Below are positions 17,699-25,090 of a stretch of 64,000 nt of DNA, one piece after another. The stretch spans positions 21,986-85,985 of the forward strand of contig CAJTMV010000016.1 in the NCBI GenBank assembly GCA_910577225.1, in the 5' to 3' direction. Source of the DNA: an uncultured Eubacterium sp. (GTDB lineage Bacteria; Bacillota; Clostridia; Lachnospirales; Lachnospiraceae). Within the stretch, counting starts at the first letter, position 1. Each line of letters begins with the position of its first letter. Made by a program: the position numbers and the translations under genes. The notes beneath the pieces are model-generated. The model worked only from the letters and a program-made list of their open reading frames with translations. It searched no databases and was not told the origin of the DNA.

Positions 17699-18640
17699 AT
17701 GGGAGAAAAAAAGGGATTTTTTAAACGTCTGGTAGAAGGACTGACAAAGACGAGAGATAATATTGCAGCAGGCATAGACGCCGTATTCAGCGGGTTTTCC
17801 AAAATAGACGACGAATTTTACGAAGAGATTGAAGAAATACTTGTGATGGGCGATCTGGGCGTAAAAGCGACCGAAGCGATTATCGATAATCTGAAACAGA
17901 AAGTAAAAGAACAGCATATCAAAGATCCTGCCGCCTGTAAGGAGCTGTTAATCAACAGCATCAAAGAACAGATGGAAGTCGGGGAGACCGCTTACCGGTT
18001 TGAAGAGGAACGTGCCGTTGTGCTTGTCATCGGTGTCAACGGCGTGGGAAAGACGACGACGGTTGGCAAGCTGGCAGGAAAATTTAAAGCGCAGGGGAAA
18101 AAGGTCGTACTTGGCGCTGCAGATACGTTTCGGGCGGCTGCAGGCGGACAGCTGGCGGAATGGGCCAATCGTGCGGGCGTGGAGATGATCGGCGGGCAGG
18201 AAGGCGCCGATCCGGCATCCGTCGTCTACGACGCAGTCGCGGCCGCAAAGGCGAGAAACGCGGATATTTTATTGTGCGACACGGCAGGAAGACTGCATAA
18301 TAAAAAGAACCTGATGGAAGAATTAAAAAAGATCAACCGCATTCTGGAACGCGAATTTGCCCAGGCGTATCGGGAAACGCTTGTCGTACTCGATGCGACA
18401 ACCGGACAGAACGCGCTTAGTCAGGCAAGGCAGTTTTCCGAGGTGGCGGATATTACCGGCATCGTACTGACCAAAATGGACGGTACGGCCAAAGGAGGGA
18501 TTGCGGTAGCGATTCAGTCAGAGCTTGGAATCCCTGTAAAATATATCGGCGTCGGTGAGTCGATCGACGATCTGCAGAAGTTTGATTCGGAACAGTTTGT
18601 CAACGCACTGTTTCATCAGCCGGATGAGGCGGCGTCGTAA
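17699..18640 (+). CDS. ftsY: Signal recognition particle receptor FtsY
   Basis: GTPase that docks the SRP-ribosome complex at the membrane. The 313-residue protein is the short form: an N domain (to about residue 95) with hardly any acidic A domain, then the G domain with GVNGVGKTTTVGKLAG (G1), DTFRAAAGGQLAEW (I box), LLCDTAGRLHNKKNLM (G3) and LTKMDGTAKGG (G4). Its partner Ffh lies 2.2 kb downstream in this window. Confidence 0.96.
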   Translation: MGEKKGFFKRLVEGLTKTRDNIAAGIDAVFSGFSKIDDEFYEEIEEILVMGDLGVKATEAIIDNLKQKVKEQHIKDPAACKELLINSIKEQMEVGETAYRFEEERAVVLVIGVNGVGKTTTVGKLAGKFKAQGKKVVLGAADTFRAAAGGQLAEWANRAGVEMIGGQEGADPASVVYDAVAAAKARNADILLCDTAGRLHNKKNLMEELKKINRILEREFAQAYRETLVVLDATTGQNALSQARQFSEVADITGIVLTKMDGTAKGGIAVAIQSELGIPVKYIGVGESIDDLQKFDSEQFVNALFHQPDEAAS

Positions 18641-18699
18641 AAAGCGGGCGTAACTGCCGCGGATATTGATAAAAGAAACAGAAACCCTGATGGAAACAA

Positions 18700-18728
18700 T
18701 TGACTATTTCCTCGTAAAGTGCGAAAAT
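18700..18728 (+). promoter_or_regulatory. Possible promoter of the threonine dehydratase gene
   Basis: TTGACT, 17 bases, GAAAAT: good -35, poor -10. The same stretch (18703-18732) holds an imperfect inverted repeat. The call is tentative. Confidence 0.35.
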
Positions 18729-18767
18729 AGGTCTGATAAAAACGAACCTGAAAGGAGATTCTATCCA

Positions 18768-19979
18768 ATGCTGACATTAGATAAATTTGAAGAAGCAAGC
18801 GAAAAAGTAAAAGAAGTCATTCAGGAGACAAAACTGATCTATAGCGATTATCTCAGCGAACAGACCGGAAACAAGGTCTATTTAAAGCCGGAAAATATGC
18901 AGTATACAGGCGCTTATAAACTGCGTGGCGCATACTATAAAATCAGCACGCTGTCAGACGAAGAGAGGGAAAAGGGACTGATTACGGCATCCGCGGGCAA
19001 TCATGCCCAGGGAGTGGCTTACGCCGCAAAATGCTACGGCGTCAAAGCGACAATCGTAATGCCTACGACGACACCGTTAATCAAGGTAAACCGTACCAAA
19101 AATTACGGCGCAAATGTGGTGCTGTATGGGGATGTCTATGACGAAGCATGCGAGCATGCTTACCAGCTTGCAAAGGAACACGGATATACGTTTGTGCATC
19201 CGTTTGACGATCTTACCGTTGCGACGGGTCAGGGTACGATTGCGATGGAGATCTTTAAGGAACTGCCGCTGGTGGAATATATTCTGGTACCGATCGGAGG
19301 AGGCGGTCTTGCGACAGGTGTGTCAACGCTTGCAAAACTGTTAAATCCGAAAATTAAAGTGATCGGTGTGGAACCGGCAGGAGCAAATTGTATGCAGGCG
19401 TCCCTGGAAGCGGGAAAGGTAGTTACGATGCCTTCGGTGAATACGATTGCGGATGGTACGGCAGTAAAGACGCCGGGAAAAAATATTTTTCCGTTTATCC
19501 AGAAGAATCTGGACGCTGTTTTGACAGTATCGGACGACGACCTGGTCGTAGCGTTTCTGGACATGGTAGAAAATCATAAGATCGTCGTGGAAAATTCCGG
19601 ACTGCTGGCAGTGGCCGCCTTAAAGCAGCTGGATGTCAAAGGCAAACGGGTGGCGGCCATATTAAGCGGCGGGAATATGGACGTGATTACCATGAGCTCT
19701 GTCGTGCAAAGAGGACTGATTTTCAGAGACCGTATTTTTACCGTATCGGTGCGGCTGCCGGATAAGCCGGGGGAGCTGTGCAAGGTGGCGGATACGATCG
19801 CAAAAGAGCAGGGCAATGTCATTAAGCTGGAGCACAATCAGTTTGTATCGACAAACCGGAATGTGGCAGTGGAACTTCGTATTACGATGGAAAGTTTTGG
19901 AACGGAACATAAAAACCAGATTATGGACGCTTTGAAACGTCAGGGATATCAGCCGAAGCTGGTACCTACAAACTTGTAA
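18768..19979 (+). CDS. ilvA: Threonine ammonia-lyase with ACT-type C-terminus
   Basis: PLP enzyme that deaminates threonine to 2-oxobutyrate and ammonia, feeding isoleucine or propionate pathways. I start at ATG 18768 (MLTLDKFEEA, 403 residues) behind AAAGGAG; an earlier in-frame ATG lacks a ribosome binding site. The PLP lysine is in GAYKLRGAYYKI, the substrate loop TASAGNHAQGVAYAA and the PLP phosphate cup PIGGGGLATG. Residues from about 325 form one ACT-like domain (FTVSVRLPDKPGELCKVAD). One short regulatory domain at this length matches the TdcB-like/short IlvA group common in Clostridia, so catabolic or biosynthetic use cannot be decided here. Confidence 0.9.
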   Translation: MLTLDKFEEASEKVKEVIQETKLIYSDYLSEQTGNKVYLKPENMQYTGAYKLRGAYYKISTLSDEEREKGLITASAGNHAQGVAYAAKCYGVKATIVMPTTTPLIKVNRTKNYGANVVLYGDVYDEACEHAYQLAKEHGYTFVHPFDDLTVATGQGTIAMEIFKELPLVEYILVPIGGGGLATGVSTLAKLLNPKIKVIGVEPAGANCMQASLEAGKVVTMPSVNTIADGTAVKTPGKNIFPFIQKNLDAVLTVSDDDLVVAFLDMVENHKIVVENSGLLAVAALKQLDVKGKRVAAILSGGNMDVITMSSVVQRGLIFRDRIFTVSVRLPDKPGELCKVADTIAKEQGNVIKLEHNQFVSTNRNVAVELRITMESFGTEHKNQIMDALKRQGYQPKLVPTNL

Positions 19980-20005
19980 ATCTTACAGAGAAAGGAGACT
20001 TGGAA

Positions 20006-20263
20006 ATGAATATTAAAGTGGAAAAAGTAAATCAGGTAAACCGGTTATTTGAGGTAATTGACAGCTGTACGATGAATGTGGAGCTTGTTACCGGAGAAGG
20101 CGACTGCCTGAACATGAAATCCAAGTTAAGCCAGTATTTGTCAATGACACGCATGTTTGCCAACGGAGATGTACCGCAGATGGAGCTGGTCGCCAAAAAC
20201 GACCAGGATGCGCAGAAACTGATTGCGTTTTTAGAAGAAGACGCGAAATATCAGGAATCGTAA
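20006..20263 (+). CDS. HPr-like protein lacking the phospho-histidine
   Basis: An 85-residue protein starting at ATG 20006 behind AAAGGAG. The pattern of strands and helices follows HPr of the phosphotransferase system: NRLFEVIDSCTMNVELVTGE where HPr has its first helix and strand, NMKSKLSQYLSM where HPr has the AKSIMGVMSL block, and QDAQKLIAFLEED as the last helix. The active-site His15 and the regulatory Ser46 context are not conserved, so it should not carry phosphate from enzyme I. Degenerate HPr-like proteins are known in Clostridia and their role is unclear. It sits 26 bases after threonine dehydratase. Confidence 0.6.
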   Translation: MNIKVEKVNQVNRLFEVIDSCTMNVELVTGEGDCLNMKSKLSQYLSMTRMFANGDVPQMELVAKNDQDAQKLIAFLEEDAKYQES

Positions 20264-20305
20264 GCTACATAAAAAATCGAACAAAAGTTCTGTAAATAAA
20301 AATAC

Positions 20306-20334
20306 TTGACACCCTGATCGTCTTATGTTACTAT
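20306..20334 (+). promoter_or_regulatory. Promoter of ylxM-ffh
   Basis: Perfect TTGACA, 17 bases, TACTAT. Transcription would start about 80 nt before ylxM, whose ribosome binding site GAGGTG is at 20409-20414. It probably reads through to ffh, rpsP and khpA up to the terminator at 22735. Confidence 0.7.
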
Positions 20335-20420
20335 ACACAAGGCTTAAATAAATCTGAAATCTGGCGGATGTTTCATGCAGCGGATTCGTATGTCAGAGCT
20401 GTTGCAGCGAGGTGAATTTC

Positions 20421-20765
20421 ATGGATCAGAAGTTAGAACAGGCATATTTATATGATTTTTATGGTGAACTGTTAAAGGATCGTCAGCGTAAAATCTACGA
20501 GGATTTTGTATTTAACGATTTGTCTCTGGGAGAGATTGCGCAGGAAGAAGGCATTAGCAGACAGGGCGTTCACGATACGGTAAAACGTTGTACAAAAGCG
20601 CTGGAAGGCTATGAAAGCCGGCTGCATCTCGTTCAGAAATTTCTTTCTGCAAAGGAACGGGTGGAACAGATTCATCTGCTGACCGGCGAGTTTCGCAAGA
20701 GTCATGACGTGTCTGTCCTGGACCAGATCGAGCAGATATCCAGTGCGATTTTGGAAGAATTGTAG
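20421..20765 (+). CDS. ylxM: YlxM, SRP-associated helix-turn-helix protein
   Basis: A 114-residue UPF0122 protein. The sigma-70 region 4-like helix-turn-helix is clear: LYDFYGELLKDRQRKIYEDF, then LSLGEIAQEEGISRQGVHDT and VKRCTKALEGYE. In Firmicutes ylxM is almost always next to ffh, and in streptococci its product interacts with the SRP. Start ATG 20421 is set by GAGGTG. It is followed 42 bases later by ffh. Confidence 0.92.
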   Translation: MDQKLEQAYLYDFYGELLKDRQRKIYEDFVFNDLSLGEIAQEEGISRQGVHDTVKRCTKALEGYESRLHLVQKFLSAKERVEQIHLLTGEFRKSHDVSVLDQIEQISSAILEEL

Positions 20766-20807
20766 GAAACAAAGGCGTTTCGCCGGAAATAAGAAGGAGT
20801 CAGGAAC

Positions 20808-22163
20808 ATGGCATTTGACAGCTTATCGGAAAAACTTCAGAATGTATTCCGCAATCTGCGCAGCAAGGGACGTCTGACCGAGGACGATGTGAAGACGGCG
20901 TTAAAAGAAGTGAAGCTGGCGCTGCTGGAAGCAGACGTAAATTTTAAAGTCGTAAAAAATTTTACAAAAGAAGTTCAGGCGCAGGCGATTGGCTCGGATG
21001 TTATGAACGGTCTGAATCCGGGGCAGATGGTTATCAAAATCGTGAACGACGAGATGGTCAAAATGATGGGTTCAGAGACGACCGAGCTGAAAGTAAAGAC
21101 AGGCTCGGAACTGACGGTTATTATGATGGCAGGTCTGCAGGGCGCAGGTAAGACGACGACGACAGCCAAGATCGCAGGAAAGCTAAAGCAGAAAGGCAAA
21201 AAGCCGCTGCTGGCAGCCTGTGACGTCTATCGGCCGGCGGCGATCGAACAGCTGCAGATTAACGGTCAGAAGCAGGGCGTGGAAGTCTTTTCGATGGGCG
21301 ATAAAAACAGTCCGGTAAATATCGCAAAGGCTGCCGCGGAGCATGCTGTAAAAAACGGTTTTCAGGTACTGATTCTGGACACAGCCGGACGTCTGCATGT
21401 CGACGAGACGATGATGGAAGAGCTGGCCGCAATCAAGCGGGAAATAGAAGTGACGCAGACCGTACTCGTTGTCGATGCAATGACCGGTCAGGACGCGGTC
21501 AATGTTGCCACCATGTTTGACGAAAAAATCGGAATCGACGGCGTAATACTGACAAAGCTGGACGGCGATACCAGAGGCGGCGCGGCATTATCCATACGGG
21601 CAGTGACCGGAAAGCCGATTCTGTATGTCGGTATGGGTGAAAAGTTATCGGATCTGGAGCAGTTTTATCCGGACCGGATGGCTTCAAGAATACTTGGAAT
21701 GGGCGATATTCTGACGCTGATTGAAAAGGCGGAGGCTGAAATTGACCAGGAAAAGGCAAAAGAAATGGAACAGAAATTTAAAAAGGCCGAGTTTGGCTTT
21801 GACGATTATCTGGAATCCATGAATCAGATGAAAAAAATGGGCGGCTTATCCAGCGTACTTTCGATGATGCCGGGAATTGGCGGCGCACAGATGGAAGAGC
21901 TGGAAAATGCAATGGATGAAAAAAAGATGGCCCGTATCGAAGCGATTATTTATTCCATGACACCGCAGGAACGCAGTGATCCCGGCATTTTAAATCCGTC
22001 CAGAAAGAGACGTGTTGCAGACGGGGCAGGCGTGGATATTGCAGAAGTAAACCGCCTGGTGAAACAGTTCGAGCAGACGCGCAAGATGATGAAGCAGATG
22101 ACCGGAATGATGGGCGGTAAAGGAAAACGTGGCAAAATGGGAAGATTCAAACTTCCGTTTTAG
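20808..22163 (+). CDS. ffh: Signal recognition particle protein Ffh
   Basis: SRP54 homologue that binds signal sequences emerging from the ribosome and, with FtsY, targets them to the membrane. It has 451 residues. The NG domain has AGLQGAGKTTTTAKIAGKL (G1), DVYRPAAIEQL, LDTAGRLHVDETMM (G3) and LTKLDGDTRGGAAL (G4). The M domain (from about 300) is methionine-rich (MNQMKKMGGLSSVLSMMPG; end MMKQMTGMMGGKGKRGKMG), which binds the signal peptide and 4.5S RNA. The SRP RNA gene was not seen here. Confidence 0.97.
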   Translation: MAFDSLSEKLQNVFRNLRSKGRLTEDDVKTALKEVKLALLEADVNFKVVKNFTKEVQAQAIGSDVMNGLNPGQMVIKIVNDEMVKMMGSETTELKVKTGSELTVIMMAGLQGAGKTTTTAKIAGKLKQKGKKPLLAACDVYRPAAIEQLQINGQKQGVEVFSMGDKNSPVNIAKAAAEHAVKNGFQVLILDTAGRLHVDETMMEELAAIKREIEVTQTVLVVDAMTGQDAVNVATMFDEKIGIDGVILTKLDGDTRGGAALSIRAVTGKPILYVGMGEKLSDLEQFYPDRMASRILGMGDILTLIEKAEAEIDQEKAKEMEQKFKKAEFGFDDYLESMNQMKKMGGLSSVLSMMPGIGGAQMEELENAMDEKKMARIEAIIYSMTPQERSDPGILNPSRKRRVADGAGVDIAEVNRLVKQFEQTRKMMKQMTGMMGGKGKRGKMGRFKLPF

Positions 22164-22236
22164 CATAGATGAACAGAATTGAGAAACAATCATAACAGTA
22201 ACGACTGTATGAAACATTGTCAGGGAGGTGAGACAG

Positions 22237-22482
22237 ATGGCAGTTAAGATCAGATTAAAAAGACTTGGAAAGAAAAAGAGTCCTTTCTATAGAATTGTTG
22301 TTGCAGATGCCAGAACATCCAGAAACGGCAAAAGCATTGCAGAAATTGGAACTTATGATCCTATGAAAGACCCAAGCGAATTCCATGTTGACGCAGAGGC
22401 AGCTAAAAAATGGCTGGCAAACGGCGCACAGCCTACAGAGACTGTAGCTAAGATTTTGAAGCTGGCAGGAATCGAGAAGTAG
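22237..22482 (+). CDS. rpsP: 30S ribosomal protein S16
   Basis: An 81-residue S16 (MAVKIRLKRLGKKKSPFYRI ... GTYDPMK). Start ATG 22237 is set by GGGAGGTG. The order ffh-rpsP-khpA-rimM-trmD is the standard Firmicutes arrangement. The khpA start is 12 bases after its stop. Confidence 0.97.
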   Translation: MAVKIRLKRLGKKKSPFYRIVVADARTSRNGKSIAEIGTYDPMKDPSEFHVDAEAAKKWLANGAQPTETVAKILKLAGIEK

Positions 22483-22494
22483 TGAGGTGGATCT

Positions 22495-22725
22495 ATGAAA
22501 GAATTAGTAGAAGTGATTGCAAAATCACTGGTCGATCATCCAGAAGAAGTTATCGTAACGGAGACCGAGAACGAAAAATCCATCGTGGTCGGGCTGCAGG
22601 TGGCTCAGTCAGATATGGGAAAAGTCATCGGCAAGCAGGGCCGTATTGCCAAGGCGATCCGCTCAGTTGTTAAAGCGGCAGCTTCCAAGGCTGATAAAAA
22701 GGTTATTGTAGAGATTATGCAGTAG
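22495..22725 (+). CDS. khpA: KH-domain RNA-binding protein KhpA
   Basis: A 76-residue protein that is essentially one type II KH domain. The RNA-binding GXXG loop is in MGKVIGKQGRIAKAIRSVV (residues 41-59). KhpA pairs with KhpB (Jag) and affects cell division, envelope and transcript stability in Gram-positives. It ends the rpsP transcript at a strong terminator. Confidence 0.93.
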   Translation: MKELVEVIAKSLVDHPEEVIVTETENEKSIVVGLQVAQSDMGKVIGKQGRIAKAIRSVVKAAASKADKKVIVEIMQ

Positions 22726-22734
22726 TCTGATAGG

Positions 22735-22774
22735 AAAAGCATTGTAAGACGGGAAAGTTTTACAATGCTTTTTT
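22735..22774 (+). terminator. Intrinsic terminator after khpA
   Basis: AAAAGCATTGTAA and TTACAATGCTTTT form a perfect 13-bp stem with a 12-base loop, ending in a T-run. The next 165 bases before rimM must hold a new promoter, but no convincing one was found. Confidence 0.9.
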
Positions 22775-22939
22775 CAAAACAACAACAGTTTACAACTTTT
22801 CTTATCCTTCCAGATTTCCGTAATATTCCAAACGATTGATTGTAGATTTTTGTAACTATTGGGACAAAAGAATCATCCCCTTTTCGGCATTCTGTTTCCG
22901 AAAGGATTTCAGGCAAGTTCTAAATCGGGGAGGTAAGAA

Positions 22940-23506
22940 ATGGCAGCATCATTACAAACAGAAAGGTTGTTTATTATGGAAGATTTATTTCAGATAGGCG
23001 CCGTTACAAGTACACATGGACTGCGCGGCGAGGTAAAAGTATATCCGACGACGGACGATCCGGCGCGTTATCAGAAACTAAAAGAAGTGATACTGGATAA
23101 CGGAAAAGAGCGGCTGACGTTAAAGATCGAACATGCAAGATTGTTTAAGCAGATGGTTATCGTAAAGTTTGCAGGGCTTAATCATATCAATGAAGTAGAG
23201 AAATATAAAGGCGCCAGACTGTATGTGACCAGAGAAAACGCGTTGGAGCTGGGTGAGGATGAGTATTACTTTGCAGATCTGGCAGGTCTGAGCGTAGAGA
23301 CGCAGGAAGGGCAGGTGCTTGGGACGGTCAAAGATATCCTGCAGACAGGCGCCAACGATGTGTACGTGATCGATCGGGAAAAGCAGAAAGACCTGCTGAT
23401 TCCGGCGATCAAAGACTGTGTAAAGCAGATCGATCTGGAAGCTGGCAGAATGGTGATCTGTCTGCTGCCGGGATTGTTGGAAGCAAGCGAAGGTGGTGCA
23501 AAATAG
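22940..23506 (+). CDS. rimM: Ribosome maturation factor RimM
   Basis: Binds S19 and helps assemble the head of the 30S subunit. The family core begins at residue 13 (MEDLFQIGAVTSTHGLRGEV), and the PRC-barrel half has DEYYFADLAGLSVE and DVYVI ... LLIPAIKDCVKQID. The ATG at 22940 (188 residues) has the clear ribosome binding site GGGGAGGTAAG. The internal ATG at 22976 would give the classical N-terminus but has a poorer site, so the start is open to doubt. trmD begins right after its stop. Confidence 0.93.
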   Translation: MAASLQTERLFIMEDLFQIGAVTSTHGLRGEVKVYPTTDDPARYQKLKEVILDNGKERLTLKIEHARLFKQMVIVKFAGLNHINEVEKYKGARLYVTRENALELGEDEYYFADLAGLSVETQEGQVLGTVKDILQTGANDVYVIDREKQKDLLIPAIKDCVKQIDLEAGRMVICLLPGLLEASEGGAK

Positions 23507-24232
23507 ATGCATTTTTATATACTCACGTTATTTCCGGATCTGATCAGACAGATTATGCAGACAAGCATTATCGGCCGGGCGGTGAACAGCGGCATTCTGA
23601 CGTTTGAGGCGGTAAATATCAGAGATTATACAACCGATAAGCATAAAAAAGTCGATGATTATCCGTACGGAGGCGGCGCAGGGATGGTGATGCAGGCGCA
23701 GCCCGTTTACGATGCGTGGAAGGCTGTCAGGGAAAAAATCGGACCGGATCACACGTCGGTGCGTACGATTTATCTGACGCCCCAGGCTCCGGTGTTTTCA
23801 CAGCAGATGGCAAAAACTTTTGCAAAAGAGCAGCACCTGATTTTATTATGCGGGCATTACGAAGGCATCGACGAACGCGTGCTCGAAGAGATTGTAACCG
23901 ATTATCTGTCAATCGGAGACTATGTCTTAACGGGCGGCGAATTGCCAGCGATGGTTTTGGCCGACGCTGTTTCAAGGATGGTGCCGGGCGTGCTTGCCAA
24001 TGAACAGTCCGGCAGTACGGAATCATTGGAAGGCAGTCTGCTGGAATATCCGCAATACAGCCGTCCGGAAGAATGGAACCATAAAAAAGTGCCGGCAGTC
24101 CTGCTGTCCGGCAACCATGCAAATGTCGACGCATGGCGCAGGGAGCAGTCCATTCTCCGCACGATCGAACGTCGTCCGGATTTACTCTCACAGGCAGATC
24201 TGACAGAGAAGGAACGGGAAACGTATCTATGA
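23507..24232 (+). CDS. trmD: tRNA (guanine-N1)-methyltransferase TrmD
   Basis: Methylates G37 of tRNAs reading CUN, CCN and CGG codons, preventing frameshifting, with SAM bound in a trefoil knot. The 241-residue protein shows DDYPYGGGAGMVMQ, LTPQAPVFSQ, LLCGHYEGIDERV and IGDYVLTGGELPAM, the knot and SAM-binding motifs. It starts on the base after the rimM stop, and its TGA overlaps the next ATG. Confidence 0.97.
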   Translation: MHFYILTLFPDLIRQIMQTSIIGRAVNSGILTFEAVNIRDYTTDKHKKVDDYPYGGGAGMVMQAQPVYDAWKAVREKIGPDHTSVRTIYLTPQAPVFSQQMAKTFAKEQHLILLCGHYEGIDERVLEEIVTDYLSIGDYVLTGGELPAMVLADAVSRMVPGVLANEQSGSTESLEGSLLEYPQYSRPEEWNHKKVPAVLLSGNHANVDAWRREQSILRTIERRPDLLSQADLTEKERETYL

Positions 24233-25005
24233 TTCAGACCTATTTGTTAACTACAGACAGTCTGCCGGACCCTGAGAAACATCCGACAGCATGGGAAGCC
24301 TGTCTGCGCAGGCTGCCCGCAGAACGGATCGGGAACATTCGGCGCATGCGTCATACAGAGCAAAAAAAGCAGAGTCTTGGAGCCGGTCTTTTGATACAGG
24401 ACATGCTGAAACGTCTGGCGCTACAGGCAGAGATCACATATGAAGCATATGGAAAGCCAGCTTGTCAGCAGATTCCCTTTAACCTGTCCCATACCAGAGA
24501 GGCGGTTATTTTAAGTGTCTGGGAAGGAGGCAGAGAGCGGGGCGATGCCGGTATTTTTATCGGATGCGATATCGAACAGATAAAACCATATCAAAAAGGC
24601 ATTGCAAAACGTTTTTTTACCGAAGCGGAATCTGCCGGCCTGGAGGCGATCGGGGATCCTGCGGTGCAGGCGGAGCGTTTCTGCCGTTACTGGACAAAAA
24701 AAGAAAGCGTGATGAAGCTGACCGGACTGGGACTGTCTCTGCCGATGCAGCTGTATGATGTACAGGACCGTCAGGCGGCGGTCGATCGAAGCAAAACAAG
24801 AATATGGTATGAAAAAGGATGTCAGAAAGAATTTGAAACAGAGCGAAAGAAAGCGGAGTTTGTACAGGCAGCAAATCTGCTGCTTGAAAAAAAGCTCTGT
24901 TTCAAAGAATATCGTTATCAGGGATGCTGTATCAGCGTATGCGCCACGGTTGACCGGTTTGCATCTGATTATATACTTGCAAAATCGGGTGCAGAAGGAA
25001 TATAA
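24229..25005 (+). CDS. 4'-phosphopantetheinyl transferase, Sfp type
   Basis: Transfers 4'-phosphopantetheine from CoA to a serine of carrier proteins. Start ATG 24229 overlaps the trmD stop (ATGA) and gives 258 residues, near the Sfp-family length of about 230. The family motifs are PFNLSHTREAVILSVW, IGCDIEQIKPYQ (metal-binding D-E) and FCRYWTKKESVMKLTG (WxxKEAxxK-like). Sfp enzymes usually serve peptide or polyketide synthases, but none is in this window. It may act on AcpP or on clusters elsewhere. Confidence 0.85.
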   Translation: MIQTYLLTTDSLPDPEKHPTAWEACLRRLPAERIGNIRRMRHTEQKKQSLGAGLLIQDMLKRLALQAEITYEAYGKPACQQIPFNLSHTREAVILSVWEGGRERGDAGIFIGCDIEQIKPYQKGIAKRFFTEAESAGLEAIGDPAVQAERFCRYWTKKESVMKLTGLGLSLPMQLYDVQDRQAAVDRSKTRIWYEKGCQKEFETERKKAEFVQAANLLLEKKLCFKEYRYQGCCISVCATVDRFASDYILAKSGAEGI

Positions 25006-25090
25006 TAAAGCTGCGGCTCGTAATCACGCAGGACGGCTGGTTCCTGCAAAAGGAAACGTGGGATGATCTTGAAAAAAGGAAACAGTATAA

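Noticed and set aside
22775..22939. Promoter for rimM-trmD
   Set aside because: TTTACA and TTGATT occur, but none has a -10 at a normal distance. A promoter must be present because of the upstream terminator, but I cannot place it.
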